Assembly (NCBI GenBank): GCA_003021005.1
Contig: PXRI01000043.1
Coordinates: forward strand, 2,958-48,021
Direction: 5' to 3'
Origin: Halobacteriales archaeon QS_1_69_70
Lineage (GTDB): Archaea > Halobacteriota > Halobacteria > Halobacteriales > Haloarculaceae
DNA length: 45,064 nt
Position numbers and translations under genes: made by a program
The notes under the pieces: model-generated
What the model was told of the DNA's origin: nothing
The model's input: the letters and a program-made list of their open reading frames with translations, nothing else
Databases searched by the model: none
Part shown: one piece after another, positions 1 through 7,122 of the stretch
Position numbering within the stretch: position 1 is the first letter of the stretch
How the letters are laid out: each line of letters begins with the position of its first letter

Positions 1-480
1 GCCGGGCGGCCGACCGTAGGGAGGCCGCCGAATGGGCGAGCGGGAGGACCGACCGCAGGGAGGGACGACACGCGAGCCGCGCGGCCGACCGTAGGGAGCC
101 GTGACCGGAGGGAGCGGCTCCGGATGCGTGAACGGTGAGCGGGAGGTCGAGCGAAGCGAGACCTCCAGGGGCGAGCGGCGAATGCGAGGGCCGACCAGCG
201 GGAGGCCCTCGGGAATGCGAACGGCGACCAGTGGGAGCCGTGAGCCGGAGGGGAGCCGCGAGCGAAGCGAGCCGTGAACGAGGGAGGCCGCCGAACGAGC
301 GAGCGGGAGCCGCGAGGCCGAACGAAGTGAGGCCTCGACAGGAGCGAGCGGGAGGAGGGAGCGGAGCGACCGACGACACGCGAGCCGCGAGGCGCGACCA
401 CCGGGAGCACCTCGGAAGGGGCGAGCGGCGAGCGGAGCGAACCGCGAGCACGGGAGCGCCGCCGAACGAGCGAGCGGGAG
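1..480. repeat. Hairpin array 1 (variable-arm, constant-core hairpins)
   Basis: No convincing gene is present. The stretch is a run of short hairpins, each with an 11-nt core between complementary arms. Copies (arm; core): 5-29 GGCGGCC, GACCGTAGGGA; 95-121 GGAGCCG plus a T.G pair, GACCGGAGGGA; 142-166 GGAGGTC, GAGCGAAGCGA; 185-211 CGAGGGCC, GACCAGCGGGA; 221-241 ACGGC, GACCAGTGGGA; 313-337 CGAGGCC, GAACGAAGTGA; 388-414 CGAGGCGC with one mismatch, GACCACCGGGA. The 3' arm is the exact complement in all but the last. Degenerate copies whose arms do not pair lie at about 48-66, 81-103, 254-275 and 425-446. This array reads GA-core on the plus strand; the other four arrays are inverted. Long open frames across it are composition artefacts. 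Confidence 0.85.
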
Positions 481-668
481 GACCGGGAGTCCCGCCGAAC
501 ACGGCCGCCAGCCACCCGATGAACGCGTCAGGCCCCTGGCCGCGACCCTCGCCGGCGGCCCACGCGTCGCCGTCGAACGGATCGGCGGCCGGGCGCCGTC
601 CCACCGACGGCGTCGCGGAACACCGCCGGCGCCGACGCGCCGCCCACGTCGGCTTGGTCGGCCGACAC
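481..668 (-). pseudogene. Possible decayed ORF at end of pcm operon
   Basis: A GTG at 668 sits one base after the pcm stop and opens a frame starting MSADQADVGGASAPAVFRD. That frame degrades after about 23 codons. A second frame then looks coding (AADPFDGDAWAAGEGRGQ, then DAFIGWLAAVF, about 500-590) and runs into the hairpin array without its own stop. The codon-like GC3 pattern switching frame suggests a gene broken by a frameshift and truncated by the array. I do not recognise the product. It may equally be non-coding high-GC sequence. Confidence 0.25.
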
Positions 669-669
669 G

Positions 670-1228
670 TCAGGACTCCCCGCCCTGCATCGGGACGAAC
701 CGGACGGCGCCGTGCTCCTCGCGCTCCGGGCCCGCCGGAGTCTTGGTGACCGTCACGAGCCGCTGGCTGGTAGTGCCGATCGGCGCCACCAGCCGGCCGC
801 CCGCCCGCAGCTGGTCGACGACGGGGTCGGGGACCGAGGCGGCCGCACAGGTGAGATACGCCGCGTCGTAGGGGGCGTGCTCGGGCCAGCCCTCGTGGCC
901 GTCGCCCACCCGGACGTGGACGTCGTAGGAGAGTTCCGCCAGGCGGCCGCGGGCCTCTCGGGCGAGCCGGTCGACGTACTCGACGCTGTAGACGTTGCCG
1001 TCGTCGACGATCTCCGTCGTGACCGCCGCGTGGTAGCCACAGCCCGTCCCGATCTCGAGGACCTCGTCGCCGGACTCTAAGCTGAGGTGGTCGCACATGA
1101 TGCCGACCATGTGCGGTGCGGAGACGGTCTGGTCGGCGCCGATGGGGAGCGGCCGGTCGGCGTAGGCGGCGTCCCGCCGCCCGCTGGGCCTCGGCGTCGT
1201 CGCCGTCGGGGGAGTCACGCCGGAACAT
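670..1228 (-). pseudogene. pcm: Protein-L-isoaspartate O-methyltransferase, N-terminus deleted and frameshifted
   Basis: The downstream part is a clear PCMT: RRDAAYADRPLPIGADQTVS, APHMV, the SAM-binding VLEIGTGCGYHAAV and a PCMT-type C-terminus. PCMT repairs isoaspartyl residues using SAM. The natural start appears to be ATG 1228 (MFRRDSPDGDDAEAQRAAG), three bases after the stop of the upstream gene, but this frame does not join the PCMT frame. The 30-40 residues normally lying before the DAAYADRP segment are missing, as if a deletion had shifted the frame. The in-frame alternative is a GTG at 1218 with a non-family leader (VTPPTATTPRPSG). It is therefore either a pseudogene or a 182-aa truncated enzyme. 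Family assignment is strong; loss of function is inferred. Confidence 0.8.
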
Positions 1229-1231
1229 CGC

Positions 1232-1882
1232 CTACCACCCGGACCAGGCCCTGCTCCGGGCGTCCTCGTCGCGGGCGTACACCCGCTTTATGTCCTTCGC
1301 GGGGGCGGCGTCGCCGTCGTAGTCGTACCCCTCGCGGGAGTAGCCGGTGGCGTCATCGCGGACGAGCAGCCGCTCGACGGTGAACGCCTCGTTGCCGTAC
1401 TCGTGGGTATCGCCGACGACGAACGCCTCGTCGCCCGGCACCTGGATCTTGACGCTCCGCGTCTCGTCGTGGCCGCCGTCCTTGGGGTGCAGCGTCAGGT
1501 TCACCGCGACGTTGCCGACCGCGCGCGACCAGATGGTCTTGACCGCCTCGGCGGATGCCTCCTCGAGGCGGGCGCCGTCGGTCGTCTCGATGGCGGTGAC
1601 GCGGGCGGTAAGAACCGCCGCGTCGGTCTCGACGAGGAACTCCTGGCCGACCGACAGCGTCTCGTCGGGCGGGACCTCGATGAAGGCCGCCTCGGACTCG
1701 CCCTCCTGGGAGACGACGACGCGGCGCTCGACGGTCGCATCGCGCTCGAGTGTGGTTTTGTGGACGTGGCCGCAGTCGGCACACCGGACGGTCGCCTGGC
1801 CCCCACGCGCGAGCACCTCGTGGGCCGTCTCGGTCCCGGTCGCACAGGCGGGACAGCGGACCGCGACGCGCTGGTGGCTCAT
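1232..1882 (-). CDS. HVO_0476-family zinc finger protein
   Basis: A 216-aa cytosolic protein with an N-terminal four-cysteine zinc-binding site: CPAC near residues 10-13 and CADC near residues 34-37, followed by GHVH. The rest is beta-rich and soluble, with the haloarchaeal HVO_0476-type pattern (VKIQVPGDEAFVVGDTHEYG, then KDIKRVYARD). Its role is unknown; a nucleic-acid or RNA-modification role is only a guess. It overlaps the stop of the upstream RecA-like gene by four bases (ATGA) and is followed three bases later by the broken pcm, so the three genes form one minus-strand operon. Confidence 0.85.
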   Translation of the reverse strand: MSHQRVAVRCPACATGTETAHEVLARGGQATVRCADCGHVHKTTLERDATVERRVVVSQEGESEAAFIEVPPDETLSVGQEFLVETDAAVLTARVTAIETTDGARLEEASAEAVKTIWSRAVGNVAVNLTLHPKDGGHDETRSVKIQVPGDEAFVVGDTHEYGNEAFTVERLLVRDDATGYSREGYDYDGDAAPAKDIKRVYARDEDARSRAWSGW

Positions 1883-3111
1883 CGCTCGCCCCCGTCCGCG
1901 CCGGTGTCGGCGCCTGGCGGCCCGGCAGCCCCATCCGGGGCGTCACCGGACGCCGGCTCGATTTCGTCCGTGGTGTCGTCGCCGGCGGCCGCCGCCTCGA
2001 CGTCCGCCGCGCAATCGTCCGCCGCCTCGTCATCCGCCTCGCCCGACTCGGCGGCATCGTCGCCGGAGTCGGTCGCCACGAGGCCCCGGCCCTCCGCGAA
2101 CTCGTAGGTTACCCAGCGGCGGATCGCGAACACGCCGGTCATCTTGCGGACGCGGATGCGCTTCATCAGCGCGTCCTCGACGACGTCGTCGGAGAGCGCG
2201 AGGTCGATGACGCCGTCGGCGATGTAGCCGAGGTCGTGGGGGAACGCGTCGCCGCTGTCGATCCGGCTGGCGCCGGCGAAGACGGGGACGCCACGTGACT
2301 TGGCGACGGCGGCCCGGAGGTCCTTCACGAAGTCGTAGCCCTGGACCGGCTGGACGAGCGAGCCGAACTCGGTGAGCGAGTCGATGACGACGACGCCCTC
2401 CTCGGCGTCGACGTCCGTGGCGGCGTCGACACACCCCTCGACGCCGTTGAGCACCGCCTGCGGGTTCGATGGGTCCCGAATGTTGGTGGTCGAGCCGGCC
2501 GCGACGCGGTGGAGGTGGCGGTTCCAGTCGCTCATGCTCTCGGTCATCCCCTCGGGGTCGTCGAGCCGGTAACTGAAGCAGTCGAGCAGGCGCAGCTGGC
2601 CGGACGCCAGGTACGGCAGCACGTTCCACCCGAGGGCGACGAACTCCTGGACGACCGACACCGGCGTGTCGAGGAACGCGACGAGGACGGCGGGTTCGCC
2701 CCGCTGGAGGGCGCGCCAGACCACCTCCGCGTGGAGGGCCTCGGTCCGGGTGCCCGGCTGCCCGGACACGAGCACGACGGCGTTCCGCGGCATCCCCTGC
2801 GGAAGGCCCGCCCGGAGCGCCGAGACGCCGGGGTCGAACCGGCGGCCGCCGTGGTACTCGGTGAACACCCGGTCTTCCGCCAGCAACGTCTCCCGGCAGG
2901 GCGCCGAGCAGAAGTGGTAGGTGACGCCCTCGTGGTCGGCCGTCACCGGCGCCTCGGGGATGGGCAGCCGGCAGTAGTCGCACTTGCGGTCCTCCCGTGA
3001 CTCGTCGGGGTCCTCCGCCGCCCCGTCGGCAGACCCGGCTGCCGCCTCCGCGTCCCCGGCCGCCCCGTCGGCGTCCACGGGTGCTCCGTCGGCGTCCTCT
3101 GACTCGTCCAT
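1879..3111 (-). CDS. TRASH-type zinc finger fused to degenerate RecA/KaiC-like ATPase
   Basis: 410 aa. Residues 1-43 are an acidic Ala/Asp tail. Residues 44-72 hold CDYC and CSAPC, a TRASH/YHS-like metal site. From about residue 105 a RecA/RAD55-like fold follows: AVVLVSGQPGTRTE sits at the Walker A position but has no lysine, and VVVIDSLTEF is a good Walker B. The C-terminus is a disordered Asp/Glu/Ala tail. ATP hydrolysis may therefore be lost; a sensory or regulatory role is inferred, as for haloarchaeal HTR-like or RAD55-like proteins. ATG 3111 is preferred over a TTG at 3123 because it lies about 27 nt from a TATA box, as expected for a leaderless mRNA. First gene of the operon with the zinc finger and pcm. 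Confidence 0.75.
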   Translation of the reverse strand: MDESEDADGAPVDADGAAGDAEAAAGSADGAAEDPDESREDRKCDYCRLPIPEAPVTADHEGVTYHFCSAPCRETLLAEDRVFTEYHGGRRFDPGVSALRAGLPQGMPRNAVVLVSGQPGTRTEALHAEVVWRALQRGEPAVLVAFLDTPVSVVQEFVALGWNVLPYLASGQLRLLDCFSYRLDDPEGMTESMSDWNRHLHRVAAGSTTNIRDPSNPQAVLNGVEGCVDAATDVDAEEGVVVIDSLTEFGSLVQPVQGYDFVKDLRAAVAKSRGVPVFAGASRIDSGDAFPHDLGYIADGVIDLALSDDVVEDALMKRIRVRKMTGVFAIRRWVTYEFAEGRGLVATDSGDDAAESGEADDEAADDCAADVEAAAAGDDTTDEIEPASGDAPDGAAGPPGADTGADGGER

Positions 3112-3133
3112 GTCCCGCCTCAAGAACGACCAC

Positions 3134-3187
3134 GCGTATAACAGCGACGGCTGGTCACAAGGGACGACCAGGCGTATAACAGCGACG
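3134..3187 (-). promoter_or_regulatory. Tandem duplicated promoter for the RecA-like gene operon
   Basis: The 16-bp sequence CGTCGCTGTTATACGC (minus strand) occurs twice, at 3134-3149 and 3172-3187, with a 38-bp period. Each copy contains a TTATAC TATA-like box. The proximal box is about 27 nt from ATG 3111, the spacing of a leaderless archaeal start; the distal copy would give a 38-nt longer transcript. Confidence 0.6.
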
Positions 3188-3213
3188 ACGTGGCCGGCGG
3201 TCGGGCGCCCGCC

Positions 3214-4191
3214 CTATCCGACGCGCGGGAGGTCCAGTTCCGTCCCGTCGGCGTATACCGTCGGCTCCCGGATGACGCCGTCCATGTGGATGGGCGCGTC
3301 GACGTCGCCGCCGATGCCGGCGTCGTCCCCGACCGCGACGTGGACGGTGCCGCCGGCCTTCTCGTCGAGCAGGACGCTGCCGACGAGGTCGGTGACGCCG
3401 ACGTTCGTCCCGATGCCCAACTCCGCGAGGTTGTAGGCGTCACGGCCGACCTCCTCGGCGGCGGCCTCCAGTTCCGTCCGGATGGCGTCGTCGTCGACGC
3501 CCGTGACGGAGCCGTCCGCGACTTCGAACGTCACGGTGTGGCCGGCCTCGAGCAGGCCGTGGGGCCGGATGGTGCCGTCGACGACGTAGGTCCCGTCCGC
3601 GGAGGCGGGGCTGATGAACACCTCGCCGGCGGGCAGGTTCGAGAAGGCCCCGGGCTCGTGGACGATGCCGGTGTCGTCTCGCCAGGCGCGGTCGCCGACC
3701 TCGAAGGTGACGTCGGTGCCCTGCGGCGAGGTGACCCGGACCTCTTCGGCGTCATTAACCGCCTCAAGAATGCCGGCGCACGCGGCCGCGATGGCATCGT
3801 AGTCGGCGTCGAGCCCGGTGGTGAACACCGCCTCGGTGATGCCGGGCAGCGTCGCGCCGCGGGCGCCCCTGTCGGTGGCCTCCGAGCGGGCTCGGGTGTG
3901 GCTGAGGCTCTTCGTGGTCGGGGCGAGGAACGCGTCGGCCGCCGCGAGCGCATCGGCAAGCGGTCCGGGCGGTTCGGCGCCGTGCTGGGGCCCCGGCGGG
4001 TACCGGACGATGACCGCCTCGTCGGTCGCCCCGAGGGCGGCCTCGTAGAGGGCGTCGCCGATCGGGCGGCGCCGGTCGTCGGTGACGACGACGCAGGTCT
4101 CGCCCTCCCGGACCGCCAGACACTGCTCGACGGCGGTCTCGGCGGCGGTCGCGACCGCGTTCGGCGCGTCGATCTCCAGCCGTTCGGTCAT
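3214..4191 (-). CDS. M29-like aminopeptidase
   Basis: 325 aa. The C-terminal half carries the M29 (AmpS/PepS, thermophilic aminopeptidase) pattern in order: SNLPAGEVFISPASADGT, LLEAGHTVTFE, NLAELGIGTNVGVTDLVG, LLDEKAGGTVHVAVGDDAG and APIHMDGVI. The Glu, His and Asp residues in these blocks correspond to the dinuclear metal ligands of the family. The predicted role is cytosolic release of N-terminal residues from peptides. It is shorter than the roughly 400-aa bacterial members, and the N-terminal domain is the divergent part. ATG 4191 is chosen because the sequence upstream of it is non-family and a TATA-like GCATATC lies about 28 nt upstream. Confidence 0.8.
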   Translation of the reverse strand: MTERLEIDAPNAVATAAETAVEQCLAVREGETCVVVTDDRRRPIGDALYEAALGATDEAVIVRYPPGPQHGAEPPGPLADALAAADAFLAPTTKSLSHTRARSEATDRGARGATLPGITEAVFTTGLDADYDAIAAACAGILEAVNDAEEVRVTSPQGTDVTFEVGDRAWRDDTGIVHEPGAFSNLPAGEVFISPASADGTYVVDGTIRPHGLLEAGHTVTFEVADGSVTGVDDDAIRTELEAAAEEVGRDAYNLAELGIGTNVGVTDLVGSVLLDEKAGGTVHVAVGDDAGIGGDVDAPIHMDGVIREPTVYADGTELDLPRVG

Positions 4192-4300
4192 GGGTCGAAG
4201 TTCGGACGGAGTCGGGATATGCGTTCGGACGGGCGGAACAATCCCGACGGTTGCGGGCCTCGACGAGGATTCGGAGTGAGTAGCCGAACGCCCTCGCACC

Positions 4301-4460
4301 GAGGCGTTTTGCCTTCCGACCGCCCCGCTGCTCCTGGCGGGGTCGGTCGTCGTCGAACTCGGGGCGAGACTCGCGCTGGCCGCCGGCTACCGCCAGCGGG
4401 ATGTCGGGGCGGTCCTCGCGATGTACCTGATCCCATCGACGCTCCTCGTTCACCCGTTCG
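4301..4460 (+). pseudogene. DoxX-like membrane protein fragment
   Basis: In one frame this stretch reads PLLLAGSVVVELGARLALAA, GYRQRDVGAVLAMY, then LIPSTLLVHPFVQ. Two hydrophobic helices separated by GYRxRDVGA and ending in TLLVHPF match the C-terminal half of DoxX/SURF4-type quinol-related membrane proteins. There is no start codon or N-terminal half, and the frame runs on into the regulator start region, so it looks like a gene remnant. It sits at the edge of the lower-GC stretch. Confidence 0.5.
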
Positions 4461-4501
4461 TTCAGGTCAGATTTTTCACGACCGACGGGATTGTTCCGCA
4501 C

Positions 4502-5299
4502 ATGCAGGATGCCGCCCGGTTCCTCGCAAACTCCCCGGACCGGCTCGCCCTCCTCACGAGGCTCCGAACGGGGGCCGCACGTCCCGGGACCCTCGCAAAC
4601 GACCTCGATTGTGCACGTCGAAGCGTTCAGCGTAACCTCTCTGCCTTCGTCGAGCGCGGCTGGGTCGAACGGGACGAGGGCGGCTATCGCCTCACTACCG
4701 CGGGAGATCTCGCTGCGAGGGCCCACGCTGACTACCTCGATCGACTAGAACGTCTCGACCGATTCACCCCCTTACTCCGTCACCTCGATACCGATCACAC
4801 CCCACCGCTCTCGCTGCTTGCGGACGCCGACATCGTCGTCGCCTCGCCGGAGAATCCACAGGCACCGGTTCATGCCTACGTCGACCGGCTCGAGCAGTTC
4901 GAGGGCGACAGCATCCGGATGTGCTCGCCTGTCCTCTCACGTATCTTTCACGAAGCTCACGCCTCGCTGGCGATGCGGGGAGTCCATACTGACCTCGTGC
5001 TCTCGGAAGCGACTACGAAACAGGCCCGGGAACTCAACCCGCTGGAGTTCGAGACCATCCTCCGCGTCGGCGTTCTCAACCTATACGCCCACCCCGACTC
5101 AGTTTCGATTGGCCTAACCGTTGGTCAGGACCGACTATTGCTTGCAGCCTACGACGAGACGGGACATCTGGAGGCCTGTCTCGCCTCGGACGACTCCAAC
5201 CTACTCGGATGGGCCGAGGAACTCTTCGAGCGCTATCGCGAGCGCTCAGTGAAGGTCGAACCGTCGGACGGCCTCCCCTCCGACCTCGACTCCGAGTAG
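4502..5299 (+). CDS. FilR1-type winged helix-turn-helix regulator
   Basis: 265 aa. Residues 1-70 form a winged HTH (ARFLANSPDRLALLTRL, then ARRSVQRNLSAFVERGWVER). The remainder matches the archaeal methanogenesis-regulator FilR1 middle domain (DUF1724), with VVASPENPQAPVHAYVDRL, MCSPVLSRIFHEAH and LNLYAHPDSVSIGLTVGQDR. Such proteins are ligand-sensing transcription factors; the ligand here is unknown. ATG 4502 is about 30 nt after an AT-rich box (GATTTTT near 4467-4473), so it is probably leaderless. It precedes the epimerase by 95 bp on the same strand and may control it. Codon use is less GC-biased than in neighbours, hinting at transfer. Confidence 0.85.
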   Translation: MQDAARFLANSPDRLALLTRLRTGAARPGTLANDLDCARRSVQRNLSAFVERGWVERDEGGYRLTTAGDLAARAHADYLDRLERLDRFTPLLRHLDTDHTPPLSLLADADIVVASPENPQAPVHAYVDRLEQFEGDSIRMCSPVLSRIFHEAHASLAMRGVHTDLVLSEATTKQARELNPLEFETILRVGVLNLYAHPDSVSIGLTVGQDRLLLAAYDETGHLEACLASDDSNLLGWAEELFERYRERSVKVEPSDGLPSDLDSE

Positions 5300-5394
5300 G
5301 GCCGTGTTCCAACCGGTGGCCCTGTCGGAGATGACAGCCCCTGTCACGTCCGCCCGCAGGTGACGTAAAGCCACGCCAGCGCGTCCGTCCGAGC

Positions 5395-6666
5395 ATGAAG
5401 GTTCTCGTTGCTGGCGGTACCGGCTTCGTCGGTACTGCGCTCGTCAGGGAACTAACCGCCCGCAATCACGAAGTGTCCGTCCTCTCGCGCTCACCAGCGG
5501 AGGCGGACGTGCCCCCTGGGGTCGACCGTATCGCTCTCGACCTAACGAGCGCACATGCAGACGCCGTCACTGAGGCGGTCGCCGGCCACGATGCCGTGGT
5601 CAACCTCGTCGCGCTCTCGCCGCTGTTCACTCCGAGCGGCGGGACCGAAACGCACGAGACGGTCCACCTCGGAGGAACTGAAGCCCTCGTCACCGCTGCC
5701 GAGGCCGCTAATGTCTCACGGTTCGTGCAGATGAGCGCGCTTGGAGCCGATGTCGACGGCGACACCCACTACATTCGGGCAAAGGGGCAGGCCGAGGCGG
5801 TCGTTCGTGACTCGTCAGTTGACTGGGTCATCGTTCGCCCCTCTGTCGTGTTCGGCGATGGCGGGGAGTTCGTCCGTTTCACCCGCCTCCTCACCACGCC
5901 GTACGTCTCTTGGCTTCCCGGCGGCGGATTCACTCGGTTCCAGCCACTCTGGGTCGGTGACGTGGCCCCGATGGTCGCTGACTGCGTCGACGAAGAGGAC
6001 CGTGATGGCGAGACCTATGAACTCGGTGGCCCCGAGGTACTGACCCTCGCGGACGTGGCTCGTCGAATATACACCGCCGAGGGGCAGTCCCTCCGGGTGC
6101 TCCCGATTCCGATGCCGCTGGCGAGATTCGGTCTCACCATCGGTGGGAGTGTCCCGGGGTTTCCGATGGGGCCCGATCAGTACCGCTCACTACGATTTGA
6201 CAACACCGTCGATGGCGGCGACCCCAACGAAAACGACGTGCACGCCTTCGGTGTCGATCCGGCGGCTCTCCGGACGCTCGATGACTACCTCGCCGGCGAC
6301 GACGCTGGGGGTTCGGAGACCGACTCAGGGTCGGTCTTTGTCGGGACGGAGACGCTCGGTCTCTTCGCGTTCCTCTCGCTCGCGTGGTTTCTCCCGGGCG
6401 TCGTCGACATTTACTCGGTTCCAGGGCTAGTCCTGCTGTTCATTCCCTCGTATCTGGTGGCCATGGTATTCTACGACGGGGTCTTCGGTCTCGGAGCTTT
6501 CGTCTACGCGCTCGAAGGTGTCGTCGGCAAGTCCCCGCATCTGTGGCAGGCCGGCCTGTTGGTCACGTACTACCTGTTCTCGGTAGCTGCTGTAACCCTC
6601 GGCCGGGCCCTGGAGCGGCGGTTCAGCCCAGTCCCCGCTGACGCGGAGCCCTCCGATCCCCAATGA
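5395..6666 (+). CDS. NDUFA9-like NAD(P)-binding epimerase with C-terminal membrane domain
   Basis: 423 aa. Residues 1-300 are an atypical SDR fold: nucleotide-binding GGTGFVGTALVREL at residues 7-20, then YIRAKGQAEAVV and VDWVIVRPSVVFG, the pattern of the complex I NDUFA9 / YwnB-like group. From about residue 320 three hydrophobic segments follow (LGLFAFLSLAWFLPGVV, VPGLVLLFIPSYLVAMVF, AGLLVTYYLFSVAAVTL), anchoring the enzyme in the membrane. The substrate is unknown; quinone or lipid metabolism is a guess supported by the DoxX fragment upstream. It overlaps the next small gene by four bases. Composition is less GC-rich than in flanking genes. Confidence 0.85.
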   Translation: MKVLVAGGTGFVGTALVRELTARNHEVSVLSRSPAEADVPPGVDRIALDLTSAHADAVTEAVAGHDAVVNLVALSPLFTPSGGTETHETVHLGGTEALVTAAEAANVSRFVQMSALGADVDGDTHYIRAKGQAEAVVRDSSVDWVIVRPSVVFGDGGEFVRFTRLLTTPYVSWLPGGGFTRFQPLWVGDVAPMVADCVDEEDRDGETYELGGPEVLTLADVARRIYTAEGQSLRVLPIPMPLARFGLTIGGSVPGFPMGPDQYRSLRFDNTVDGGDPNENDVHAFGVDPAALRTLDDYLAGDDAGGSETDSGSVFVGTETLGLFAFLSLAWFLPGVVDIYSVPGLVLLFIPSYLVAMVFYDGVFGLGAFVYALEGVVGKSPHLWQAGLLVTYYLFSVAAVTLGRALERRFSPVPADAEPSDPQ

Positions 6667-6932
6667 CGCTTCGCTACACCGTCGCTGCTGGCTGTCTACT
6701 CGTCGGACTCCTGCTCGTCGTCCAGGGTGCAGCCGTTTCCCCGCAGGCCACGTCCGTCGAATGCAGTTCGTCGTCCTCCGCGACTGCCACCGGGCCAACT
6801 CCCACGCCCGACTGCGTTCGGACGACCGAACCTGCGGCTGGCCAGCAGCTCTACGTCCTCGTGCTCGGTGCTGGCGTCGCTGGCAGTGGAATCGTCGTTG
6901 TCGCTCTCGATCGGCGGTTTGCTCGGCGGTAG
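6663..6932 (+). CDS. Small two-helix membrane protein, unknown function
   Basis: 89 aa. A hydrophobic N-terminal helix (AAGCLLVGLLLVVQGAAV) is followed by a Ser/Thr/Pro-rich external loop containing two cysteines (near residues 34 and 51), then a second helix (LYVLVLGAGVAGSGIVVVAL) and a basic tail. The start overlaps the epimerase stop (ATGA), so it is translationally coupled and probably acts with that membrane-bound enzyme. No family recognised. Confidence 0.65.
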   Translation: MTLRYTVAAGCLLVGLLLVVQGAAVSPQATSVECSSSSSATATGPTPTPDCVRTTEPAAGQQLYVLVLGAGVAGSGIVVVALDRRFARR

Positions 6933-7122
6933 CGCGGATCGGCTCGCTATCAGTGCCCCTCTCCGGATGTGGACATCCCCGAGACGACGTCGACACCAGC
7001 TAGAGCGACCTGCCTGTTGCAGGCGACCACGCTGATGCTCACCACTATGACGATCCTGGCGGTTTACCGCCCAAGTATCGTACGCGTCGCCCGGTGACGA
7101 CAGACCAAAGTGGAGGCCCGGC

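Noticed and set aside
1-480. CRISPR array
   Set aside because: Copies are contiguous hairpins with differing arms rather than identical repeats separated by equal-length unique spacers, and no cas gene is nearby.
135-749. Long plus-strand open frame at the window start
   Set aside because: It runs through the hairpin array; composition is Arg/Gly/Pro-rich with no family match, and hairpins explain the bases.
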